Shown here in pieces: positions 8,019 to 15,692 of a DNA stretch of 64,000 nt. Source of the stretch: Verrucomicrobiia bacterium (GTDB taxonomy: Bacteria; Verrucomicrobiota; Verrucomicrobiia; Verrucomicrobiales; Akkermansiaceae); contig JAUIJD010000003.1 of assembly GCA_030431475.1 (NCBI GenBank), forward strand, positions 62,001 through 126,000, in the 5' to 3' direction. The notes beneath the pieces are model-generated. The model was not told the origin of the DNA, did not search any database, and saw nothing but the letters and a program-made list of their open reading frames with translations. Numbering within the stretch: position 1 is the stretch's first letter; every line of letters begins with the position of its first letter. A program made the translations under genes and the position numbers.

Positions 8019-8382
8019 GAGGGTCGATTGAAACGGTGGCTTGGTTTTAGGGAACAAATCCTGATATTCAAGATTTATTGAATGATCGTTTCGGCGTTCG
8101 ATTTAGGTTTTATAAATATCTGCCTAGATTTGCAATATTTTTTTGAACATCCCGACAATTCGTGGGTCCAAGCCCCGGGTGAAGAGCTCTAGTTTTACTG
8201 ATAATCGTATTTTCTAAACTGCATTTTCAAACATTCGTGCCAGAGCGATCGAGCGGGAGTGGGGCGGAGGTGGATCGTGGGAGGCGGGTCCCGCCGGCGG
8301 GTGAGGCGAATCCGGCCTGGGCGCCCTTTTCTGCGTGACCCCCGGGGGCGGGCTGTTACAACCCGGCCACAGCAGCGAGCGC
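8019..8382. promoter_or_regulatory. Divergent A/T-rich promoter region between the ABC/pilus block and purM
   Basis: A 364-base gene-free spacer; 8040-8240 is much richer in A/T than its surroundings. On the minus strand a possible promoter is TTGCAA (8130-8135) and TAAAAC (8107-8112) with a 17-base spacer, about 90 bases before the ABC gene. On the plus strand TTTACT (8194-8199) and TAAACT (8215-8220) are 15 bases apart, a weaker match. No riboswitch or operator was recognised. The last 150 bases before purM return to high G+C. Confidence 0.4.
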
Positions 8383-9378
8383 ATGGCAGGAAAACTGACC
8401 TACCAGCAGGCGGGGGTGGACACGCGAAGGGCCGCGGCCCTCGTCGGCGACATCCGGGACCACGTCGGCCGAACCCAGAAGCAACGGCAGTTGATGGGCG
8501 CCTTCGGGCTGTTCGCGGCTGCCTACGACCTGAGTGACTACCGGGAGCCGGTGATCGTGACGGGCTGCGACGGGGTCGGCACGAAACTGGAGCTTCTTCT
8601 GGCGAGGGACATGCTCGAAACCGCGGGCAAGGACCTGGTGGCCATGAGTGTGAACGACATCCTGACCACGGGCGGGGATCCCCTTCTTTTCCTCGACTAC
8701 ATCGGCATCGCGGCGCTGGACGAGGCCCGGATCACCCGCCTGGTGGGGGGGATGGCGGACCACCTCGAGGCCTGCGGTTGCATTCTCGCCGGAGGCGAAA
8801 CCGCGGAAATGCCGGGGATCGTGCCCGAAGACGTGGTCGAGCTCTCCGGCTTTTGCATCGGCTGCGTCGAAAAGTCGGAAATGATCGACCCGTCGACCGT
8901 GGGGGTCGGCGATGTGCTGGTCGGATACGCCTCCGACAGCATCCACGCCAACGGCTTCAGCCTGGTCCGCCGGGTGCTCGCCGAGTTCCCCGGGGAGCTC
9001 GACGACGCCGAGCTCGAGGCCCTGCTTCGCCCGACGCGCCTTTATCACGACGTGGTCGCCGGACTGCGCGCCGCGTCGGTGCGGCCGAAAGCGATGGCCC
9101 ACATCACCGGCGGCGGCCTGCCCGAGAACCTCGAGCGCCTGTTCCGGGGCTGCGGGGCGGATCTCGAGATTCCGAAGTGGGAATTGCCGGGGATCGACAA
9201 GCTGCTCGCGCACGTCGATTCGGCCGATCGCTTCCACACCTTCAACATGGGAATCGGCTGGGTGGCGATCGTGGCCGCCGAGGATGCCGCGAAGGCGGTC
9301 GCCGCCGGGCCCGGTGGCGTGGTGATCGGCGAAATGGTGCCGGAAGAGGGAGTTCGCGTGAAAGTCAGCGGCGAATAA
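8383..9378 (+). CDS. purM: Phosphoribosylformylglycinamidine cyclo-ligase (AIR synthetase)
   Basis: PurM closes the imidazole ring in the fifth step of purine synthesis, making AIR from FGAM with ATP. The 331 residues begin MAGKLTYQQAGVD, the usual PurM start (YxxAGVD). They contain the family motifs GCDGVGTK, MSVNDILTTGGDPLLFLDY, LAGGETAEMPG, YASDSIHANGFSLVRR and AHITGGGLPEN. Length matches the family. The ATG at 8383 has no clear Shine-Dalgarno. It lies 7 bases upstream of purF, so the two purine genes form one unit. Confidence 0.95.
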   Translation: MAGKLTYQQAGVDTRRAAALVGDIRDHVGRTQKQRQLMGAFGLFAAAYDLSDYREPVIVTGCDGVGTKLELLLARDMLETAGKDLVAMSVNDILTTGGDPLLFLDYIGIAALDEARITRLVGGMADHLEACGCILAGGETAEMPGIVPEDVVELSGFCIGCVEKSEMIDPSTVGVGDVLVGYASDSIHANGFSLVRRVLAEFPGELDDAELEALLRPTRLYHDVVAGLRAASVRPKAMAHITGGGLPENLERLFRGCGADLEIPKWELPGIDKLLAHVDSADRFHTFNMGIGWVAIVAAEDAAKAVAAGPGGVVIGEMVPEEGVRVKVSGE

Positions 9379-9385
9379 CCGGACG

Positions 9386-11311
9386 ATGAGCGACTTCCTG
9401 ACCCACGAGTGCGGCATCGCGGCGGTGCGACTGCGCAAGCCGCTGGAGTACTACTACGACCGCTACGGCACGGCGTTGTGGGGCTTCAACAAGCTGTTCC
9501 TCCTGATGGAGAAGCAGCACAACCGCGGTCAGGACGGCATCGGCATCGGTTGCGCCAAGCTGGGCATGCCGCTGGGTGATCCCTACATCCATCGCCGCCG
9601 CAGCGGTGAGCGCGATGCCCTCTCGAACGTGTTCCGCAAGGAGATCAAGCGCTTCCACAAGATGGCGCGCAAGGGCCAGCTCGATCCCGCGAGTCCCTCC
9701 GACATCAAGAAGAACTTCGATTTCGGCGGCGAGGTTCTGATCGGTCACCTGCGCTACGGAACCTCCGGGGCCTTCGACGAGGGCTCCTGCCACCCCTACC
9801 TGCGCCGGAGCAACTGGCCGACCCGCACGCTCATGGTCATGGGCAATTTCAACATGACCAACACCGGCGAGCTGAACCGGGTGCTCATCGAGCGCGGACA
9901 GCATCCGGTGTTCGGGACCGATACCCAGACGGTGCTCGAGGAGATCGGCTTCCACCTCGACGAGGCACACACCGATCTCTACCGGCAGCTCCGCGACGCG
10001 GGATTGGCCGGGACGCGGATTCCGGACGAGATCTCCGAGCAGCTCAATCTCGAGGAGCTGATCCGCCAGGCGGCGGCCTTCTGGGACGGGGGCTACTCGA
10101 TCTGCGGGGTCATCGGCAACGGGGACATGTTCGTGATGCGCGATCCCCACGGCATCCGCCCCTGCCACATGCTGGTCAACGACGAGGTCATCGCCTTCGC
10201 CTCCGAGCGCGTGCCCCTGATGACGGTCTTCGAGGCCGACCAGGATGAGATCGAATCGATCGAGCCGGGGGCGGTGCTGACGATCAAGTCGGACGGTTCG
10301 TTCCACCGCGGGCGGTTCGCCGACCGGGTCGATCCGACGCCCTGTTCCTTCGAGCGGATCTATTTCTCCCGCGGCAATGATCCGGACATCTACCGCGAAC
10401 GGAAGGCGATGGGGGCGGCCCTGGTGCCGCAGGTCGTCGAGGCGATCGACGGGCCGGTGGAGGACGCCGTCTTCTCCTTCATCCCGAACACCGCGGAGAC
10501 CGCCTGGTACGGACTCATGGACGGCCTGCGCCTGCGTCGCCGGGCCGAGGTGCGCGAGGCTTTGCTCAAGTCGATGCGGGAGGGCCGCCTCGACGAGGCG
10601 GCGCTCGACCGCCTGATCATGGACAACTGGCCGCGGGGCGAGAAGATCGCGCACAAGGACATCAAGATGCGGACCTTCATCGCCCAGGAGAAGGGGCGCG
10701 ACCAGCTGGTGTCCCACGTCTACGACATCACCTACGGGATGGTGCGCGAGGGCGATGCGCTGGTGGCGCTTGACGACTCCATCGTCCGCGGGACGACGCT
10801 CAAGAAGTCCATCCTCAAGATCCTCGCCCGCACCTCGCCGCGGAAGATCGTGATCTGTTCCACCGCGCCCCAGATCCGCTACCCGGACTGCTACGGCATC
10901 GACATGGCCGAGCTCGGCAAGTTCATCGCGTTCCAGGCGGCGATCAACATCCGCCGCCGCAACGGCGAGCAATCGGTGCTCGACCGTGTCTACGATGAAT
11001 GCCGTAGCGAACTCTCGAAGCCCTACCGCGACATGCGCAACAAGGTGAAGGGGGTCTACGAGGGACTGACGCCCGAGGAGATCTCCGCCGAGATCAGTCG
11101 CATGGTCCGGCCCGAGGACACCGAGTGGGACGGCGAGGTGGACGTGGTGTTCCAGACCATCGAGAACCTGCACGCGTCGATCGAGGGGCCGGTGGGTGAC
11201 TGGTACTTCACCGGCGACTATCCGACCGCCGGCGGCTACGCCGCGGTGAACGCCGCCTACGTCAACTGGTTCGACGGTGTGGGAGGGCGCAGCTACGACC
11301 TGCCCCTCTAG
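9386..11311 (+). CDS. purF: Amidophosphoribosyltransferase, long form
   Basis: PurF makes phosphoribosylamine from PRPP and glutamine, the first step of purine synthesis. The N-terminal Ntn glutaminase domain has its nucleophile at Cys9 (HECGIAA), so eight residues must be removed. RGQDGIG, GHLRYGTSG and NFNMTN follow. The PRPP loop VALDDSIVRGTT lies near 460-471. At 641 residues it is over 100 longer than E. coli PurF. Extra sequence lies between the glutaminase and PRPP motifs, and a C-terminal tail (after about 590) ends in a region rich in Gly, Tyr and Asp. Long PurF forms of this size are known in Bacteroidetes. The family call is sure; the role of the extra parts is unknown. Confidence 0.92.
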   Translation: MSDFLTHECGIAAVRLRKPLEYYYDRYGTALWGFNKLFLLMEKQHNRGQDGIGIGCAKLGMPLGDPYIHRRRSGERDALSNVFRKEIKRFHKMARKGQLDPASPSDIKKNFDFGGEVLIGHLRYGTSGAFDEGSCHPYLRRSNWPTRTLMVMGNFNMTNTGELNRVLIERGQHPVFGTDTQTVLEEIGFHLDEAHTDLYRQLRDAGLAGTRIPDEISEQLNLEELIRQAAAFWDGGYSICGVIGNGDMFVMRDPHGIRPCHMLVNDEVIAFASERVPLMTVFEADQDEIESIEPGAVLTIKSDGSFHRGRFADRVDPTPCSFERIYFSRGNDPDIYRERKAMGAALVPQVVEAIDGPVEDAVFSFIPNTAETAWYGLMDGLRLRRRAEVREALLKSMREGRLDEAALDRLIMDNWPRGEKIAHKDIKMRTFIAQEKGRDQLVSHVYDITYGMVREGDALVALDDSIVRGTTLKKSILKILARTSPRKIVICSTAPQIRYPDCYGIDMAELGKFIAFQAAINIRRRNGEQSVLDRVYDECRSELSKPYRDMRNKVKGVYEGLTPEEISAEISRMVRPEDTEWDGEVDVVFQTIENLHASIEGPVGDWYFTGDYPTAGGYAAVNAAYVNWFDGVGGRSYDLPL

Positions 11312-11676
11312 CAGCTTGCAGCTTGTTGAAATACCCGGTGATGCCCCGCGGGGCTCCTTGAGAAGGCTGGGAAGGCGCGACGAGGGAGTGGATCCCGATT
11401 TGCGACCAAGGAACAACGCAGCCGTTGGGAGAAAGATCCGCGAGCCACTCAGCGACCGAGCGCAGCGAGCTGATTTCAAACTAACTCCCATCATCTCGAA
11501 AGGTGACGACCTTGGCGCGCGCGGCCCGAGCGGGCGGCTGTTTCAAACACCGCGGAACACCGGTCGGGTGCGCGTGCCTTCTGAAAGCGTGTGCGTGGAT
11601 TTTCGGCGCACGGTGGGTTCTTGAACGTCGGGGTGCCAGGCATCATAGCGGGCGGGTTTCACACCCGTCCGTTCCC
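11312..11676. other. Gene-free 365-base spacer with a possible degenerate mobile remnant
   Basis: No convincing gene on either strand. It opens with two copies of CAGCTTG (11312-11325). A 7-bp inverted pair TTGAAAT (11326-11332) and ATTTCAA (11473-11479) bounds about 154 bases that could be the remains of a small repeat or miniature element. The distal part, 11480-11676, is G+C-rich leader of the next gene with no clear promoter. It could equally be an ordinary unannotated spacer. Confidence 0.3.
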
Positions 11677-14358
11677 ATGAGCATCCGCAATCTCGACAAG
11701 ATCCTCAATCCGAAGCGCGTCGCGGTGATCGGCGCAAGCAACCGGCCCGGCGGGGTCGGTCACACGGTGCTGCGGAACCTCCTGAGCGGGGGCTTCTCCG
11801 GGGTCGTCTATCCGGTGAATCCGAAGAGTGAGTCGGTGCAGGGGGTGCAGGCCTATCCGGCGGTCGCCGATCTGCCGAAGCCCGCCGACCTGGCGGTCAT
11901 CTGCACGCCGGCTCCGACCGTGCCCGACCTGGTCGAGCAGTGCGGGAAGGCGGGCACCCGCGGCATCGCGATCCTGTCGGCCGGCTTCCGCGAGACCGGC
12001 CGGGAGGGCGTGAAGCTGGAGAACCGGATCAAGCGCATCGCGAAAAAATACGACGGCATGCGGATCGTCGGGCCGAACAGCCTCGGTGTCATCGTGCCGC
12101 GCATCGGTCTCAATGCGAGCTTCGCGGCGAGCATGCCGCGACCCGGACGCCTGGCGTTCATTTCCCAATCCGGTGCGCTGTGCACGAGTGTGCTCGACTG
12201 GGCCGAGCAGCAGAACGTCGGGTTCTCCTACTTCGTGTCGATCGGCAACATGCTCGATGTCAGTTTCGCCCACCTGATCGACTACGCCGCGGAGAGTGGC
12301 AACACCAAGGCGGTGATGCTCTACGTCGAGTCCATCCCCGAGGCCCGGCTCTTCACCTCGGCGGCGCGCGCCTACGCGAGGACCATGCCGCTGGTCGCCT
12401 ACAAGGCCGGGCGATTCGCGGAGTCGGCCGCGGCGGCGAGTTCCCACACCGGCGCCCTCGCGGGAGAGGACGATGTCTACGACGCCGCCTTCCAGCGGGC
12501 CGGGGTCGAGCGCGTGTATGACGTCGACGACCTCTTCGACTGCGCCGGCCTGCTCTCGCAGAACCGCCTGCCGGGCGGGGGGCGCCTGGCGATCGTGACC
12601 AATGCCGGCGGTCCCGGCGTGATGGCGACCGACTCGTTGATCTCGCTCGGGGGGACGCTGGCTTCGCTTTCACGCAAGACGATCCGCCGGCTCAACGAGG
12701 TGCTGCCGTCGGCGTGGTCACACGGCAACCCGGTGGACGTCCTCGGCGATGCGCCGCCGGACCGCTACGCGCAGGCCACCGAGATCGTCCTCGGCGATGA
12801 CGGGGTCGATGCCGTGCTCGCGATCCTTACGCCCCAGGCGATGACCGATCCGACCGGCACCGCCACCGCCCTGGTCGAGCTGGCGAAGAAGTCCGACAAG
12901 CTGGTGCTCGCGGCCTGGATGGGGGGCGTGTCGATGGCCGAGGGGCTGCGCCTGATGAACCGCGACGGGCTCGTGGCCTACCCGAGTCCGGACAACGCGG
13001 TGCGCGCCTTCATGCATCTCGTTTCCTACAGCCGCAACCTGCGGGTCCTGCAGGAGACACCGATGGAGGTGCCGCTGGACTTCGGGCTCGACCGCAAGGA
13101 GCGCATCGCCTCGTCGCGCCGGATCATCGCCGAATCGTCGGCGACGATGGCGTCCAGCGAGGCGAAGGAGTTGCTGGAGGTCTATGGCATTCCATCGGCG
13201 CGGGCGGTCGAGGCCCGCTCGCCGGCCGCGGCGGTCAAGGCGGCGAAGAAATGCGGCTATCCGGTGGTGCTGAAGGTCCTGTCGCCCCAGATCACCCACA
13301 AGACCGACGTCGGTGGTGTGGAGCTCAACGTCCACGACGAGGCCCAGGTGCGGGCCGCGTTCCGGCGGATCAAGCGCGATGCGAAACGGCATTGTCCCGA
13401 CGCCGAGGTCCAGGGGGTCACCGTCGAGCCGATGGTTTCCCAGAACAACGGCCATGAGCTGATCATCGGCGTGAAACGTGACCCGACCTTCGGGTCGGTG
13501 ATCGTGGTCGGCACGGGGGGGACCGCCGCCGAGGTGATCCGGGACCGGGTGCTCGGGCTGCCTCCGCTCAACGAGCGCCTTGCCCGCCGGATGCTGCACA
13601 GCCTCCGGGTGTGGCCGTTGCTGGAAGGCTATCGCGGGAGGCCGGGGGTGGATGTCGACAAGCTGATCGAGATCCTCATCCGGTTCTCGTATCTCGTGGC
13701 CGATCACCCGGAGGTGGCGGAGTTCGACATCAATCCGCTGCTCGCCACGCCCGACGGTGCCATCGCGCTCGATGCCCGGGCGATGATCCGGAAGGTCCGC
13801 GGCGGTGGCAAGGGAGCCTACCCCCACCTGGCGATCCGCCCGTATCCCGAGCAGTATGTTTCGACGGCGCGCACGATCGACGACCGGGAGCTGACCATCC
13901 GTCCCATCAAGCCCGAGGACGAGATGATGTGGCTCGAGATGCTTCACGCCTGCTCGGCGGAGTCCATCCACATGCGCTTCTTCTCGCTGATCAGCGACTT
14001 CACCCATGAGATGGCGGTGCGTTATTGCGTGTGCGACTACGACCGTGAGCTGGCGCTCGTCGCCGAGCTCGAGCATGCCGGGGAACGCCGGCTCGTCGGG
14101 ATCGGGCGGCTGGTTTCCGATCCGGTCCACGACACCGCCGAGTTCGCGGTGATCGTGCCCGACGCCTGGCAGGACCGGGGCATCGGCCGCACCCTGACCG
14201 ATGCCTGCATGCGCGTCGCGAAGGACTGGGGCGTGCGGGAAGTCACGGCCACCACACTGAGGGAGAATTCACGCATGATCTCCATCTTCCGCCACCGCGG
14301 CTTCAAGGTTGGAAGCGATCCCGACGATGATACGGTCGTGGCGGCCAAGAAGCTCTGA
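11677..14358 (+). CDS. NDP-forming acyl-CoA synthetase fused to GNAT acetyltransferase
   Basis: An 893-residue fusion. In order: a CoA-binding Rossmann domain (RVAVIGASNRPGGVG, about 13-27), a succinyl-CoA-synthetase-like domain carrying SHTGALAG with His257, an ATP-grasp domain (about 490-720, GYPVVLKVLSPQITHKTDVG), and a C-terminal GNAT domain (about 740-893, WQDRGIGRTL). The architecture is that of PatZ/Pat protein acetyltransferases and of bifunctional acetate-CoA ligases. The His in SHTG is the residue phosphorylated in ADP-forming acetyl-CoA synthetases. As I recall, it is lost in enterobacterial Pat, so ligase activity may be retained here. Either acetate activation coupled to ATP, or lysine acetylation control, or both. 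The ATG at 11677 puts the start at the CoA-binding domain. Confidence 0.9.
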   Translation: MSIRNLDKILNPKRVAVIGASNRPGGVGHTVLRNLLSGGFSGVVYPVNPKSESVQGVQAYPAVADLPKPADLAVICTPAPTVPDLVEQCGKAGTRGIAILSAGFRETGREGVKLENRIKRIAKKYDGMRIVGPNSLGVIVPRIGLNASFAASMPRPGRLAFISQSGALCTSVLDWAEQQNVGFSYFVSIGNMLDVSFAHLIDYAAESGNTKAVMLYVESIPEARLFTSAARAYARTMPLVAYKAGRFAESAAAASSHTGALAGEDDVYDAAFQRAGVERVYDVDDLFDCAGLLSQNRLPGGGRLAIVTNAGGPGVMATDSLISLGGTLASLSRKTIRRLNEVLPSAWSHGNPVDVLGDAPPDRYAQATEIVLGDDGVDAVLAILTPQAMTDPTGTATALVELAKKSDKLVLAAWMGGVSMAEGLRLMNRDGLVAYPSPDNAVRAFMHLVSYSRNLRVLQETPMEVPLDFGLDRKERIASSRRIIAESSATMASSEAKELLEVYGIPSARAVEARSPAAAVKAAKKCGYPVVLKVLSPQITHKTDVGGVELNVHDEAQVRAAFRRIKRDAKRHCPDAEVQGVTVEPMVSQNNGHELIIGVKRDPTFGSVIVVGTGGTAAEVIRDRVLGLPPLNERLARRMLHSLRVWPLLEGYRGRPGVDVDKLIEILIRFSYLVADHPEVAEFDINPLLATPDGAIALDARAMIRKVRGGGKGAYPHLAIRPYPEQYVSTARTIDDRELTIRPIKPEDEMMWLEMLHACSAESIHMRFFSLISDFTHEMAVRYCVCDYDRELALVAELEHAGERRLVGIGRLVSDPVHDTAEFAVIVPDAWQDRGIGRTLTDACMRVAKDWGVREVTATTLRENSRMISIFRHRGFKVGSDPDDDTVVAAKKL

Positions 14359-14383
14359 CGACCCGGCGACGGCGACGAAATCC

Positions 14384-15343
14384 ATGCGAATGCGACCCAT
14401 CTACGACCCGGTGTGCCTGGAGCACGAGACCGGGGCTCATCCCGAGTGCGCGCGGCGGTTGGCGGGGGCGGGTTTCGACGAGGAGCGGGTGGCTCCCGCC
14501 GAGGACTCGCTGGAGCTGGTGCATACCGGAGGGCACGTGGATCGGGTCCGGGAGGCCTGTGCGAGGGGCGGCATGCTGGATGCCGACACGGTGGTCTCCA
14601 CCGGTTCGTGGGAAGCGGCGGTGAGGGCGGTCGGGGCGACGCTCCAGGCAGCGGAGGAGGGGGGCTTCGCGATCACGCGTCCGCCGGGCCACCACGCGGC
14701 GGCGGACCGGTCCGCCGGCTTCTGCCTGTTCAACAACGTGGCCATCGCGGCCCGCCGGTTGGCGAATGCCGGCAAGAAGGTCCTGATCTTCGATTTCGAC
14801 GGACATCTGGGCGACGGCACCTCGGCGATTTTCGAGGAGGAGGACCAGGTGCTCTACTGGTCCATCCACCAGCACCCGGCCTATCCGGGTGGGGGTGGGG
14901 AAACGGAGATCGGCCGCGGGCGGGGCGAAGGGTTCACCGTCAACGTGCCGCTGCCGCCGGGGAGTGGCGACGATCTGTTTCTCCAGGGGGTGCGGCATAC
15001 CCTTCCGGTGGCGAGGGCCTTCGCGCCGGACGTGGTCGCGGTTTCGGCGGGGTTCGACGCCCACCGGGCGGATCCGCTGCTTGATCTGAACGTGACGACC
15101 CATGCGTTCCACCGGGTCGGTCGCCTGCTGGCCGGGGAGTTCGAGAACGTGTTCGCCACGCTTGAAGGGGGCTACGAGCCCGCCGCCCTGCAACGCTCGA
15201 TCCGGGCCTTCCTCGACGGCTTCAACGGGGGGGCGGGCGAGGCGCTAGAGAAGGCCACCGATTCGTCGTTCAAGCTGCACGACGAGTTCGACATGCGCCT
15301 CTGCCACCTCGAGGAGTGCCTGGCCCCGCACTGGAGGCTCTGA
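14384..15343 (+). CDS. Histone deacetylase family (acetoin utilisation AcuC-like) amidohydrolase
   Basis: A 319-residue zinc hydrolase of the arginase/deacetylase fold. The active-site pair His103-His104 lies in RPPGHHAAAD. Zinc ligands are Asp139 and His141 in DFDGH (usually DxDxH) and the Asp of SAGFDAH. The transition-state Tyr is in LEGGYE. Bacterial members remove acetyl groups from acetylated lysines, polyamines or other amides. It follows the acyl-CoA synthetase/GNAT gene by 25 bases, so acetylation and deacetylation enzymes may be co-expressed, as acuA and acuC are in Bacillus. Starts at 14384 (MRMRP) or 14390 (MRP) are both possible. Confidence 0.88.
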   Translation: MRMRPIYDPVCLEHETGAHPECARRLAGAGFDEERVAPAEDSLELVHTGGHVDRVREACARGGMLDADTVVSTGSWEAAVRAVGATLQAAEEGGFAITRPPGHHAAADRSAGFCLFNNVAIAARRLANAGKKVLIFDFDGHLGDGTSAIFEEEDQVLYWSIHQHPAYPGGGGETEIGRGRGEGFTVNVPLPPGSGDDLFLQGVRHTLPVARAFAPDVVAVSAGFDAHRADPLLDLNVTTHAFHRVGRLLAGEFENVFATLEGGYEPAALQRSIRAFLDGFNGGAGEALEKATDSSFKLHDEFDMRLCHLEECLAPHWRL

Positions 15344-15432
15344 GGCCGCGGATGGGCGTATTCCGGCGACTGCTGCGCATCTTCTCGCATCATGGCAGGT
15401 TCTGCTTGAGGCCCCTCCGGCGACGGCGTTAC

Positions 15433-15437
15433 GGAGG
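15433..15437 (+). promoter_or_regulatory. Strong Shine-Dalgarno of the oadG-like gene
   Basis: GGAGG, six bases before the GTG at 15444. It decides the non-ATG start and contrasts with the near absence of such sites in the ribosomal operon. Confidence 0.75.
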
Positions 15438-15443
15438 ACTGTT

Positions 15444-15656
15444 GTGAATCTGATAGAGGTCTGCCTCGTTGCGTTCCTGACGGTCATGGGGGTGCTCTCC
15501 GTCCTCGCGCTTTCGATCCGTCTGCTGACCCGGTTTGCCCCGGTGCCGGCGGATCCGGAGGAGGTCGTCGATCCGGCCATGGTCGCGGCGGTCCAGGCGT
15601 CCCTGCAGCGCATCGTGCCCGGCGCCCGGTTGATCCGGATGGAAAGGCGCGACTGA
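15444..15656 (+). CDS. oadG: Small membrane subunit, oxaloacetate decarboxylase gamma-like
   Basis: A 70-residue protein with one N-terminal transmembrane helix (about residues 5-27, VCLVAFLTVMGVLSVLALSI) and a charged C-terminal tail. This is the layout of OadG, the small subunit that anchors the alpha subunit to the membrane pump and helps bind zinc. The start is GTG at 15444 behind GGAGG. It is directly upstream of the alpha and beta subunit genes, in gamma-alpha-beta order as in Klebsiella. Sequence similarity alone would be too weak; the call rests on size, topology and context. Confidence 0.75.
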   Translation: MNLIEVCLVAFLTVMGVLSVLALSIRLLTRFAPVPADPEEVVDPAMVAAVQASLQRIVPGARLIRMERRD

Positions 15657-15692
15657 ACCCTTCTCGTTTCCCAATCCCAACCCCGACCCGAC

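Noticed and set aside
9365-11494. A 709-codon open frame opposite purF
   Set aside because: Antisense shadow; purF has its full set of motifs on the plus strand.
11503-11676. An upstream extension of the acyl-CoA synthetase
   Set aside because: The CoA-binding domain begins at the ATG at 11677; the upstream codons have no family likeness.
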